This document shows, one piece after another, positions 6,780 through 15,800 of a stretch of 18,275 nt of DNA. Below the pieces are notes generated by a model. It ran no database searches. It was given only the letters and a program-made list of their open reading frames with translations, and had not been told where the DNA came from. The stretch's first letter is position 1, and every line of letters starts with the position of its first letter. Made by a program: the position numbers and the translations under genes. The stretch is from the NCBI GenBank assembly GCA_017452565.1, contig JAFTMF010000153.1, positions 1-18,275 on the forward strand, in the 5' to 3' direction. The DNA is from Clostridia bacterium (lineage in GTDB: Bacteria > Bacillota > Clostridia > Oscillospirales > CAG-272).

Positions 6780-7346
6780 ATGAAACGTGTTTTGCTCGGT
6801 CTGACGGCAACGCTGTTGATTCTGGTTTTCATTGCCGCTTGCCAGCGTCCGAAAGATCCATCTACTACTACCTCTTCCACTACCGAAGGCTCATCCGTGA
6901 CCACCACCGTCACTCGTACCCCCGAAATCACTTCTACTATCAAGGTGCCTTCCACCACCCCCGAGGTGCCTGCAGTAACTACCAAGGATCTGCCCGTGGC
7001 AACCTCTCCGGCACCTCCTCCCGTGGTCACCACGCCCATCGTGACACCCGCCCCGATCGTGACGACCGCCAAGACACCGCTGCCGGCTACCACTCCGGAG
7101 AAGCCCGGCACCACTCCTCCCACCCTCGGTACAACCCCTCCTTCCGTGACCACCACCGAGAAGCTGCCGGAGATTACCACCGGCCGGGAGCCGATCACAA
7201 CCCAGCGACCCATCACCACGGAACGTCCCGTTACCACCGAAACCACCCCCGCCGTCACCACGAAGCCGCCTGCTCCGGTGACCTCGCTGGAGGTTGGCAA
7301 GGATGACCCCGACTCCGACTGGAGCGACCTCATCCCTATGAAATAA
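6780..7346 (+). CDS. Small lipoprotein consisting of a Thr/Pro-rich stalk
   Basis: I do not recognise a family. The 188-residue product starts with a lipoprotein signal peptide: MKR, a hydrophobic core, and a lipobox IAAC with the lipid-modified cysteine at residue 21. Almost all the rest, residues 26 to about 168, is low-complexity sequence dominated by Thr, Pro, Val and Ser with motifs such as TTTP, PITTQRPITTERP and TTPP. This resembles an extended, mucin-like and possibly glycosylated spacer. The last 19 residues (LEVGKDDPDSDWSDLIPMK) are acidic. No globular domain is visible. I chose the ATG at 6780 because AAAGGA (6766-6771) lies 8 bases upstream; an ATG at 6771 would add only three residues and abut the Shine-Dalgarno. 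The gene has its own promoter and terminator and is monocistronic. Confidence 0.8.
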   Translation: MKRVLLGLTATLLILVFIAACQRPKDPSTTTSSTTEGSSVTTTVTRTPEITSTIKVPSTTPEVPAVTTKDLPVATSPAPPPVVTTPIVTPAPIVTTAKTPLPATTPEKPGTTPPTLGTTPPSVTTTEKLPEITTGREPITTQRPITTERPVTTETTPAVTTKPPAPVTSLEVGKDDPDSDWSDLIPMK

Positions 7347-7385
7347 GCACATCCGAAATTGGCAAAACTGCCACGCTGAAAATAG

Positions 7386-7411
7386 AAAAATCCCCCGCTT
7401 GGGGGATTTTT
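7386..7411. terminator. Strong bidirectional terminator after the lipoprotein gene
   Basis: An 11-bp stem, AAAAATCCCCC (7386-7396) with GGGGGATTTTT (7401-7411), closes a GCTT loop. The A-run before and T-run after make it an intrinsic terminator on either strand. It lies 39 bases after the stop at 7346. Confidence 0.92.
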
Positions 7412-7450
7412 CGCCCCGAATCGGCAGATTTTTGACCCTCATTTGCAGAC

Positions 7451-7479
7451 TTGACAAACGGTCTGTTTTTTGGTATACT
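7451..7479 (+). promoter_or_regulatory. Sigma-A promoter of the topoisomerase gene
   Basis: TTGACA (7451-7456), a 17-base spacer, then TATACT (7474-7479), preceded by TGG (7471-7473), which gives an extended -10 TGnTATACT. The expected start is near 7486, about 50 bases before the ATG at 7536. No promoter is evident before addB, so this one may also drive addB-addA. Confidence 0.87.
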
Positions 7480-7535
7480 ATATAAGATAAGCTACGAAAA
7501 CATTGATTTCAGATAGATAAAATAAGGAGGACAAT

Positions 7536-9539
7536 ATGGCAACGAAGAAACCCAAGCCTCAGGAATACGGTGATCAGAGTATTCAGCAGCTCAAGGGCGC
7601 AGACCGTGTACGGAAACGCCCCGCAGTTATTTTCGGCTCCGACGGTCTGGACGGCTGTGAGCACGCATTTTTTGAAATTCTTTCCAACTCGGTTGACGAA
7701 GCGAAAGAAGGATTTGGCAACGTCATCAACATTACCGTGTACAAGGATCACTCCATTGAAGTGGAGGATTTCGGACGCGGTGTTCCTCTTGGATATAACG
7801 AAAAAGAGAAAAACTGGAACTGGTATCTGATTTTCTGCGAGCTGTACGCAGGCGGTAAATACGAAAACAACAACGAAGGCGCAGCCTATCAGTTTTCGCT
7901 GGGTACCAATGGTCTGGGTGCTTGCTCCACCCAGTGTGCCAGTGACTATATGATCGTCCGCTCCTATGACGGCAAGAATCTCTCCGAGATTCACTTCAAG
8001 AAGGGCAACCCCGACGGCGAGCTGTCGGTGACTCCCCTTTCCAAAAATGCCACCAAAAAGCGGGGTACCGTCATCCGCTGGCTCCCCGACCTGGAGGTAT
8101 TCAAGGCCATCAATATCTCCCGGGAGTTCTTCGTGGAGACCTTGAAGCGGCAGGCGGTGGTCAATGCGGGCATCCACTTCAATCTCCGTATGGAAATCAC
8201 CGACGGCTTCGAGGAGATGGAGTTCTACTACGAGAAGGGCATTGTGGACCGTGTCACCGAGCTGGCAGGGGAGCAAACCCTCACCACCCCCTTCTTCGCT
8301 CAGAAGGAGACTACCGGCCGCGACCGTTCCGACCTTCCTCCCTACAAGCTGAAGATGGAGGTCAGCTTCTGCTTCTCCAATTCGGACGCAGTGATCGAGT
8401 ATTACCACAACTCCAGTTGGCTGGAACACGGCGGTTCTCCCGAAAAGGCAACCCGTTCCGCCTTCGTGTCCGCCTTCGAGAAGTATATCAAGGACAACAA
8501 CAAATACAAAAAAGGCGAGGGCAAGGTGACCTTCGGGGACATTGAGGAAAGCCTCGTTCTGGTGAGCAGCAACTTCTCCACCGTTGCCAGCTACGCCAAC
8601 CAGACCAAAAAGGCCATCACTAACAGCTTCGTGGCATCTGCAATGACCGAGTTCTTGCGGGAACAATTGGCGGTTTACTTCGCCGAAAATCCTATGGATG
8701 CAGAGCGGGTGGTCAATCAGATTCTGCTGAACAAGCGCAGCCGTGAGGCCGCCAACGATACCCGCCTGGACGTGAAGAAAAAGCTGGCAGGCAACACCGA
8801 TATGTCCAACCGCGTGGACAAGTTCGTGGCTTGCCGTTCCAAGGATCCCACTCGCCGTGAGCTGTACATTGTAGAGGGTGACTCTGCAATGACCTCCTGT
8901 AAGCTGGGCAGAAGCGCCGAGTTCCAGGCCATCATCCCCGTCCGCGGTAAGACGCTGAACTGTCTCAAGTCCACCTACGATAAGATTTTCAAAAACGATA
9001 TCATCACCGACCTGCTGAAGGTCATCGGCTGCGGCGCAGAGGTGAAGGGCAAGGGCAAAGAGATTTCTCCCTTCGATCTGGAAGCGCTGAAATGGGATAA
9101 GATCATCATCTGTACCGATGCCGACTACGATGGCTATCAGATTCGTGCCCTGCTGCTCACTCTCTTCTACCGTCTGTTGCCCACTCTGCTGAAGATCGGT
9201 AAGGTTTATATCGCCGAATCGCCCCTCTACGAGATCACCGCTAAGGACGATATCTATTTCGCCTACGATGAAAAGGAGCGGGCGGATATCATTTCCAAGC
9301 TGGAGAGTCAGAAGAAGAAGTACACCATCCAGCGATCCAAAGGTCTGGGTGAGAACGAGCCCGATATGATGTGGAAAACCACTATGAATCCCGCCACCCG
9401 CCGTCTGATTCGCGTATGCGAGGCGGACGCCAAGGAGACTGCAGAGATTATGGACATCCTGCTGGGCGATAATTTGGAAGGCCGTAAGCGGTACATTTCC
9501 GAGCACGGTGCGGAGTATCTCTCGGATATCGACGTTTAA
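7536..9539 (+). CDS. Divergent type IIA DNA topoisomerase B subunit (GyrB/ParE-like)
   Basis: The 667-residue protein has the layout of a GyrB/ParE ATPase subunit. The GHKL ATPase domain shows the N-box EILSNSVDEA (E47, N51, D54), the EDFGRGVP motif (77-84) and the glycine-rich ATP lid LGTNGLGA (122-129). QTK (356-358) is the transducer lysine motif. The TOPRIM domain shows VEGDSA (446-451, catalytic E447), VRGKTLN, TDADYDG (527-533, metal-binding Asp) and RSKGLGE (600-606). It should hydrolyse ATP to drive strand passage together with an A subunit that cuts DNA. Several motifs depart from gyrase: the lid has N where GyrB and ParE have H, and DADYDG replaces DADVDG. It is therefore a diverged paralogue rather than the main gyrB, closer in these spots to eukaryotic topoisomerase II. 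No parC or gyrA follows; the next gene is addB. AAGGAGG at 7524-7530 supports the start. Confidence 0.9.
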   Translation: MATKKPKPQEYGDQSIQQLKGADRVRKRPAVIFGSDGLDGCEHAFFEILSNSVDEAKEGFGNVINITVYKDHSIEVEDFGRGVPLGYNEKEKNWNWYLIFCELYAGGKYENNNEGAAYQFSLGTNGLGACSTQCASDYMIVRSYDGKNLSEIHFKKGNPDGELSVTPLSKNATKKRGTVIRWLPDLEVFKAINISREFFVETLKRQAVVNAGIHFNLRMEITDGFEEMEFYYEKGIVDRVTELAGEQTLTTPFFAQKETTGRDRSDLPPYKLKMEVSFCFSNSDAVIEYYHNSSWLEHGGSPEKATRSAFVSAFEKYIKDNNKYKKGEGKVTFGDIEESLVLVSSNFSTVASYANQTKKAITNSFVASAMTEFLREQLAVYFAENPMDAERVVNQILLNKRSREAANDTRLDVKKKLAGNTDMSNRVDKFVACRSKDPTRRELYIVEGDSAMTSCKLGRSAEFQAIIPVRGKTLNCLKSTYDKIFKNDIITDLLKVIGCGAEVKGKGKEISPFDLEALKWDKIIICTDADYDGYQIRALLLTLFYRLLPTLLKIGKVYIAESPLYEITAKDDIYFAYDEKERADIISKLESQKKKYTIQRSKGLGENEPDMMWKTTMNPATRRLIRVCEADAKETAEIMDILLGDNLEGRKRYISEHGAEYLSDIDV

Positions 9540-9553
9540 TGTGACGAAATCCC

Positions 9554-9585
9554 TTCGCCTTCGGAAAAAATTCTCCGAAGGCGAA
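9554..9585. other. 12-bp hairpin between the topoisomerase gene and addB
   Basis: A perfect 12-bp stem (9554-9565 with 9574-9585) has an 8-base A-rich loop and starts 14 bases after the topoisomerase stop. No T-run follows, so it does not look like a complete intrinsic terminator. It may reduce read-through or set an mRNA processing point. Confidence 0.55.
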
Positions 9586-9607
9586 CTGCGCCTTATGGGC
9601 GTGACTT

Positions 9608-9626
9608 GAGGCATTGCCTCGGAAAG
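9608..9626 (+). other. Small hairpin directly before the addB ribosome binding site
   Basis: GAGGC (9608-9612) pairs with GCCTC (9616-9620) around an ATT loop. It is followed at once by GGAAAG (9621-9626), the likely Shine-Dalgarno for the ATG at 9633. Such a stem could tune addB translation, but it is short. Confidence 0.35.
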
Positions 9627-9632
9627 AATACT

Positions 9633-12600
9633 ATGTTACATTTGATTTACGGAAAAGCAGGCAGCGGCAAGACTACTTTGCTTTTGCAAAAAATGAAAGA
9701 AACGGCAGACGGGGGAGGATCCTGTCTGCTGATGGTGCCTGAACAGCAGGTGCTGGAATCCGAGCGAATGATTTGTGAACTGGGCATCTCTGCCATTTTG
9801 GCAGAGGTGACCAGTTTTCGTCGCTTGTGCAACAGTATTTTCCGCACCTACGGCGGTCTTTGCTACCGCTACATCGGCAAGGGAGCCCGAAAACTCCTTT
9901 GCCGCAAGGCCATTTCCCAGCTTTCTCCCGTGCTGTCCTTCGGAAAAAAGGGCGGTGCGGACGATCTTGGCAGGGTAGAGCAGATCACCTCGGCCATCAC
10001 CGAGATGACGCTCTACAATCTCACCCCCGCCAAGCTGTCGGAGACGGCGCCCCTCCTTGGCGGTGCGCTCCGAAACAAGGTAGAGGATCTGGCGGCGATT
10101 GCTACCCTCTATCACCATATGCTCCACCACGATTACGACGATCCTGCGGAGGATCTCACCCGTGCCGCCGAGCTTTTGGCAGGCAACGATTATTTTGCCG
10201 ATAAAACCGTCTTTTTGGACTCTTTTGCCGGCTATACCCCTCAGCAGGCAGACTTTTTGCGCCCTCTTTTGCAGCAGGCGAAGGAGGTTTACGTCACCAT
10301 CCCCTGCCTGCCCGGCGGAGACGATTGGCTGTTTTGTAAGCCTGCCGCCGCTGAACGGATGATTTTGGAGATTGCCGAGAGTGCAGGCTGTCCCATGGTA
10401 CGGGAGGCAGTGCTCACCGATAACCGCCGTGCCACCACTCCCGATCTGGCATACCTTGCTACCCATCTTTGGGAGAGCGAGGGCGGAGAGAGTGCCCCTT
10501 CTGCCGATTCTATCGAACTGCTGGAGTGCGCCGATCTCTTCGAAGAGGCCGACGCCGTGGCCGCAAGGGTGAAAGGGCTGGTGCAGGCAGGAGCTCGCTA
10601 CAGCGAGATTGCCATTATCGCCCGCTCTGCCGACCGCTACGACGGCATTCTGGACAGCGCGCTGGAGCGTTACGGCATCCCCTATTATACCTCCCGCCGT
10701 CGGGAGATCGCTACGATGCCCGAAATCCGATTGGTGCTGGCCGCCCTTGCCGTTGCCGCCTACGATTGGCAGACCGAGGACGTGATCGCCTATCTGCGCA
10801 CCTACCTCACCGATCTCACCCCCGACGAGTGCGACCCCGTGGAGGAGTACGCCTATCTGTGGAAGATTCGAGGCAAACGCTGGCGGGATGAGATCGAATG
10901 GAATATGAATCCCAGAGGCTTTGCCGAGGAGTTTACCGATCAAGATCAGGAAAAACTGGATCGGCTGAACGCTCTGCGTGCCCGTTTCGTGCCCCCATTG
11001 GCGGTGTTCTGCGAGGCGTTTGAACAGCGTCCTACCGTCCGTTCGATCTCACAGGCGCTCTATCGCTTCCTTGTCGATCTGCACATCCCCGAAAAGCTGG
11101 AGGCATCTGCCGAGGCCAACCGCCTGCGGGGCGATCGGGTACTGGCAGACACCCAGCTGCAGGTTTGGAACTGTCTGATGGATTCGCTGGATCAGCTGGT
11201 CTGCATCTTGGGCGACGAGACGGTAGATCCTGCATTGTACGCCAAACTGCTGAGTTTGTTGCTGAAGGACAGCGACATCGGCACCATCCCTTCGGGACAG
11301 GATCAGGTCACCGTGGGATCTGCCAATCTCCTGCGTGGGAGCGGTATCCGTCACGCCTTCCTCATCGGCGTGTCCGAGGGCGTGTTCCCCTCCCGAGACG
11401 GCGCCAAGGGCTACTTTGACGATCGGGAGCGTGCGGAGCTTGCCGAGCATCAGCTGACTCTTGCTGAGGGCGGTCAGTCTCTGATCCACGATGAACTGTA
11501 TTATTTCTACACCGCCGCCTGCTTCCCCTCCTCCTCGCTGACCGTGACCTACACCGCAGCCGAGGGAGCGTCGATGGCGGTGCGAGCGCTTACCGAGCTC
11601 TTTCCCGATCTTACCGCCCGGCAGCCTGCCGCTTGGAATGCCGCCGATTGGGTGGCCACCCGAGACAGTGCGCTGCTCTACGGACTCACCCATCCCCACG
11701 ATCCCGTGGGACGGGAGCTGCTGGAACTGCTCAGAGACGAAGTCTCTACCGCTGGCAAAATCCGTGCGGCAGAGGAGGGCATCGGCGTGGACGAATGTCG
11801 GATGTCCCCCCAGTTGATGGAGCGAATCATCCCCCGCCGGCTGGAGCTCACTCCCTCCCGTCTGGAGCGCTACGTCAATTGTCCCTACTCCTATTTCTGC
11901 CGCTACGTTCTGAATTTGGCAGAGCCCAAGAGCGGCGAGTTCCAAAGCAACGACGTGGGTACCTTCGTCCACAAAATACTGGAGGATTTGGTGCCCGTGG
12001 TGGCCAAAGACTCCGCCCTCACCGACGAGGCCATTGCCCAGATGGTGAACACCGAGGTGGACTGCTACCGTCTGCGGATGCTGAGAGATTGGCAAGATCC
12101 CCGTCTTAGCAGCCTCTTTGATCGGGCAAGACCCTTTGCCAATTTGCTCCTGCGACGTTTCCGTGAGGAGTTTCGTAACTCCGAATTCCGTCCCGTGGCC
12201 TGCGAAGTGCAGGTGGGCAGCGGCGGCGTACCTCCCCTTCAGATTCCCTTGGAGGATGGGGGCAGCGTAGGCGTGCGCGGCGTGGTAGACCGTGTGGACT
12301 GCTACGAACAAGACGGCGAGTATTACCTGCGAGTCGTGGACTATAAAACCTACAACAAAACCTTCACCCGATCGGACGTGTCCAAAGGTCTGGATACGCA
12401 GATGCTTCTCTACCTCTACTCCCTTTGCGAGAGTCAGGATCCGAAACTGCGGGAAAAGCTGAAGCTGCCCGAGGGAGCAGAGCCGAAGCCTGCGGGGATT
12501 CTCTATCTCAACGTAGGCACGTCGGGCATTCCCAAGAAGGCGGCAAACTCCCCCGATGCAATGGAAGGCTACTTTGGCGCCAGCGGTCTGCTTCTCTCCG

Positions 12601-12881
12601 ACGAGGAGATGGCCGTGCTTCGGGCAATGGAGCCCGACCTCGGTGGCAAATACATCCCCGTGAAACTGGATAAACGGGGCAACATCAGCCGAGGCTCTCA
12701 CAAATCTATGGCAGATGCGGAAGAGTTTACCGCTCTGCGGGAAGAGATTGCCGAGGTAGTGGGAAAATTCGGACAGAACATCCAAAACGGCATTGCCGAT
12801 GCCAAACCGCTGTCCGATGCCAATCACGACGGCTGTGAATACTGTAAAATGCGTCCCGTTTGTCGGCGCAGAAAGGAGTGA
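9633..12881 (+). CDS. addB: ATP-dependent helicase/deoxyribonuclease subunit AddB
   Basis: AddB pairs with AddA to process double-strand breaks: the complex unwinds and degrades DNA to a Chi site and prepares a 3' tail for RecA. The product has 1082 residues. The N-terminus is LIYGKAGSGKTT with a Walker A motif (7-15), as in AddB, which keeps the ATP-binding loop but is not the active helicase. The RecB-type nuclease domain is near the C-terminus, with GVVDRVD (D886) and VVDYKTY (D903, K905). An iron-sulfur cluster is indicated by C750 plus C1068-x2-C1071-x5-C1077, the family pattern. An in-frame TTG at 9606 would extend the protein by nine residues, but the ATG at 9633 has GGAAAG upstream and the typical N-terminus. 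addA follows after 5 bases. Confidence 0.95.
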   Translation: MLHLIYGKAGSGKTTLLLQKMKETADGGGSCLLMVPEQQVLESERMICELGISAILAEVTSFRRLCNSIFRTYGGLCYRYIGKGARKLLCRKAISQLSPVLSFGKKGGADDLGRVEQITSAITEMTLYNLTPAKLSETAPLLGGALRNKVEDLAAIATLYHHMLHHDYDDPAEDLTRAAELLAGNDYFADKTVFLDSFAGYTPQQADFLRPLLQQAKEVYVTIPCLPGGDDWLFCKPAAAERMILEIAESAGCPMVREAVLTDNRRATTPDLAYLATHLWESEGGESAPSADSIELLECADLFEEADAVAARVKGLVQAGARYSEIAIIARSADRYDGILDSALERYGIPYYTSRRREIATMPEIRLVLAALAVAAYDWQTEDVIAYLRTYLTDLTPDECDPVEEYAYLWKIRGKRWRDEIEWNMNPRGFAEEFTDQDQEKLDRLNALRARFVPPLAVFCEAFEQRPTVRSISQALYRFLVDLHIPEKLEASAEANRLRGDRVLADTQLQVWNCLMDSLDQLVCILGDETVDPALYAKLLSLLLKDSDIGTIPSGQDQVTVGSANLLRGSGIRHAFLIGVSEGVFPSRDGAKGYFDDRERAELAEHQLTLAEGGQSLIHDELYYFYTAACFPSSSLTVTYTAAEGASMAVRALTELFPDLTARQPAAWNAADWVATRDSALLYGLTHPHDPVGRELLELLRDEVSTAGKIRAAEEGIGVDECRMSPQLMERIIPRRLELTPSRLERYVNCPYSYFCRYVLNLAEPKSGEFQSNDVGTFVHKILEDLVPVVAKDSALTDEAIAQMVNTEVDCYRLRMLRDWQDPRLSSLFDRARPFANLLLRRFREEFRNSEFRPVACEVQVGSGGVPPLQIPLEDGGSVGVRGVVDRVDCYEQDGEYYLRVVDYKTYNKTFTRSDVSKGLDTQMLLYLYSLCESQDPKLREKLKLPEGAEPKPAGILYLNVGTSGIPKKAANSPDAMEGYFGASGLLLSDEEMAVLRAMEPDLGGKYIPVKLDKRGNISRGSHKSMADAEEFTALREEIAEVVGKFGQNIQNGIADAKPLSDANHDGCEYCKMRPVCRRRKE

Positions 12882-12886
12882 CCGCT

Positions 12887-15800
12887 ATGGCAAGAAATTG
12901 GACCCCTGCCCAGCGGCAGGCCATTGACCTGCGCGGTCAGGATATACTGGTCAGCGCGGCGGCAGGATCGGGCAAAACCGCCGTCCTCACCCAGCGCATT
13001 ATCGAGCGAATCACCGATCCCGTAGATCCGGTGAGCGTGGATGAGCTGTTGGTGGTCACCTTCTCCAAAGCGGCGGCAGGGGAACTGCAGGTGCGCATCC
13101 GAGGGGCGATTCTGGATCAGATGGCCAAGGAAGGGGGCAATCGCCGCCTTCGCCGTCAGCTCCTTCTCTTGGAAAAGGCGGAGATTTCCACCATCCACAG
13201 CTTCTGCCTCACCCAAATTCGCAAAAACGCCTCTTTGTTGGGCTTGCCCGTGGCTATGCGTGTCTGCGACGACGGCGAGAAAACCCGTCTGTCTATGCAG
13301 ATTATGGAACGGCTCTTGGCAGATTCCTACAAAACCGCCACTCCCGCGTTTTTGGAGATGGTCTCCCAGTTTGCGGTGCTCTCCGACGATCAGCTGGGGG
13401 AGACTTTGCTGAAACTCTATGATAAAACCACCAGCCTCCCCGAGGGCGTTGCTTATTTTGCCGCTGCCGCCCGCAAGGTGGAGGAGAGCGTCGGCGCGGG
13501 ACTGCTCACCGGCAGTTACGGGCAGATGCTCCTGCGATATATCAAGGACTATTTGAACCATTACGAGGGCTTGTACCGTCGGGTGGGCGAGGTGCTTGCC
13601 GATATATTGGCAGTCGAGCAGGCGGTTCCGATGCCCGCCAAGGCCAAGGATCGGGAAAAGGTAACCAAACGGATTGCCACCGTAGAGGGGTTGATCCGCT
13701 TCTACGAGGACGAATGGGCGAGCCTTGCCGGGGTGATGAACCATACGGACAGCTACGAATCCCTTGCAGCAGCCGTGCAGGGCGTAGTGTTCAACCGAAA
13801 ACCTACCTTGTCCAAAGCGCCCCCCGAATTGACGGCGGCAACTCTCTTCCGAGACGATAGCAAGGAGCAATTTCTATCCTTGCGGGATCACTATTTCTCC
13901 GCCACCCGTTCGGGCGAGGTGACCGCCGATCTGGTCAAAACCGCCCGTCTCCTTGGCACCCTTGCGGAGCTGATGGAGGAGTTTGACCGTCGCTTTGCCG
14001 CCGAAAAACAGCGGCTGGGCGTGATGGATTACGCCGATCTGGAGCATTATACCCACCGTCTGCTCATCGAAAACGGTCAGCCGACGGCCATTGCCAAGGC
14101 GCTGTCCCGCTCCTATCGGGAGATTTACATCGACGAGTATCAGGACGTAAACCGTCTGCAGGACGATATTTTCTCTGCCATTGCCAACGGCAATCGCTTT
14201 ATGGTAGGCGATATCAAGCAGAGCATCTACGGCTTCCGCGGTGCGGAGCCCTCCATTTTCGCCGACTACCGCAGTCGGTTTGACAGCGCCGTTCCCACTG
14301 CAGGGGTGGGGCAGACCATCTATCTCTCCCATAACTTCCGATGCGATCAGTCGGTGGTGGATTTCGTCAATCTCGTGTGCGAGGATCTTTTCACCGCAGG
14401 CGGAACGGTGAGCTATCAGAAGGGCGACCGCCTGATCCGCGGCAAGGAGGATGCGCAGGACGGCAAACAGCCGGTGCAGGTGGTGCTTCTGCAAGGGGCA
14501 GACAGTGCAGCCAAGAGCGACGAGAGCGAAGAGGAAGAACAGCTGAAGGGAAGAGAAGCCGAAGCGGAGTTCGTTGCCGCAGAGGTGGAACGCCTTTGGA
14601 AAGAGGAGGGTATCCCCCTCAGCGAAATGGCGGTTCTCCTGCGAAGCCTCAACACCAAGGTCACGCCCTACGAGGATGCCCTGAAAAAGCGCGGCATCCC
14701 CTGCGTTCACAATCGGGCGATGCCCTTTTTCGAGGAGCCAGAGATTCTCACCTTGCTCTCTCTGCTTTATACCATCGACAATCCCACCAAGGACGTCTAT
14801 TTGGCAGGTGCACTCACCGGACCGGTGTTCGGCTTCACCACCGAGGAGCTGATTGCCTACCGTTGGGAGAAGGGACGCCCCGATCCCGGCGTCAGCCTTT
14901 ACGAAAGCCTTTGCGCCCATCGGGGAGACGTGCGGGTAGACGAATTCCTCCGCTGGCTGGAGGAGTATCGGAAGGCCTCCTGCACTCTGTCCTCCGACGA
15001 GCTCATCCGCAAGCTCTACGCCGAGACTGCGATGATTGCCATCGTGGGAGCAGATCCCGTGCGGGGCAAGGCGGCGGAGCAGAATCTCCGTAGCTTCTAT
15101 CAGCTGGCCCGTACCTTTGAGAAGAACAGTTTCCGTGGACTTCATCGCTTCCTGCGCTACGTCGGCGATCTTGCCGAGAGCGAGCAGGGGGTAGAGCGCA
15201 CCCCTGCGCTGGGCGACAACGATGCCCTGCAGCTGATGACCATTCACCATTCCAAGGGCTTGGAGTTCCGTATTTGCTTCCTTGCCGATACAGCAGGCAA
15301 GTTGGGGCAGATGGATAAGAAGGAAGATCTGCTCTTCCACAAAGATCTGGGAATGACGCTGACCCTCCGAGATCCCGAAACCCTCAGCAAATATCAGACA
15401 CTCCCACGCCAGCTGCTGGCGGAGCGGATCACCGAGGACACGCTGGAAGAAGAGATGCGCAATCTCTACGTGGCGATGACCCGTGCCAAGGAGCGGCTGT
15501 ACGTCAGCGCTTGGCTCACCTATCCCGGCTCTTCTGCGGAGCGCTGGGCAAGCCTTGCCGATCGCTTCACCTTCTGGGGAGTCAAGCACGCGCCCAGCTA
15601 TATCGACTGGATTATGGGCGTGCTGGGACTGTACCCCGACCGTGCGGAAAAGTGCTGCAAGATCAGCCGCTATCTCTGCGACGCCGAGGGCATCCATTTG
15701 GTGCAGGAGACTGCCGAGGATGCGGACACTGCAGAAACGAGTGCAGCCGAAGTCGATGCAACCAACACCACCGATCCCGACCGCACCGTCGATGAGGCTA

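Noticed and set aside
9554..9585. Intrinsic terminator between the topoisomerase gene and addB
   Set aside because: The stem is strong but is followed by CTGCGCC rather than a T-run, so I list it only as a hairpin.
9606..9632. TTG start for addB at 9606
   Set aside because: The start would lie in the small hairpin; the ATG at 9633 has a spaced GGAAAG and gives the normal AddB N-terminus.
12860..12886. Upstream in-frame start for addA at 12860
   Set aside because: It would overlap addB by more than 20 bases and lacks a ribosome binding site, while AAAGGAGTG is well placed for the ATG at 12887.
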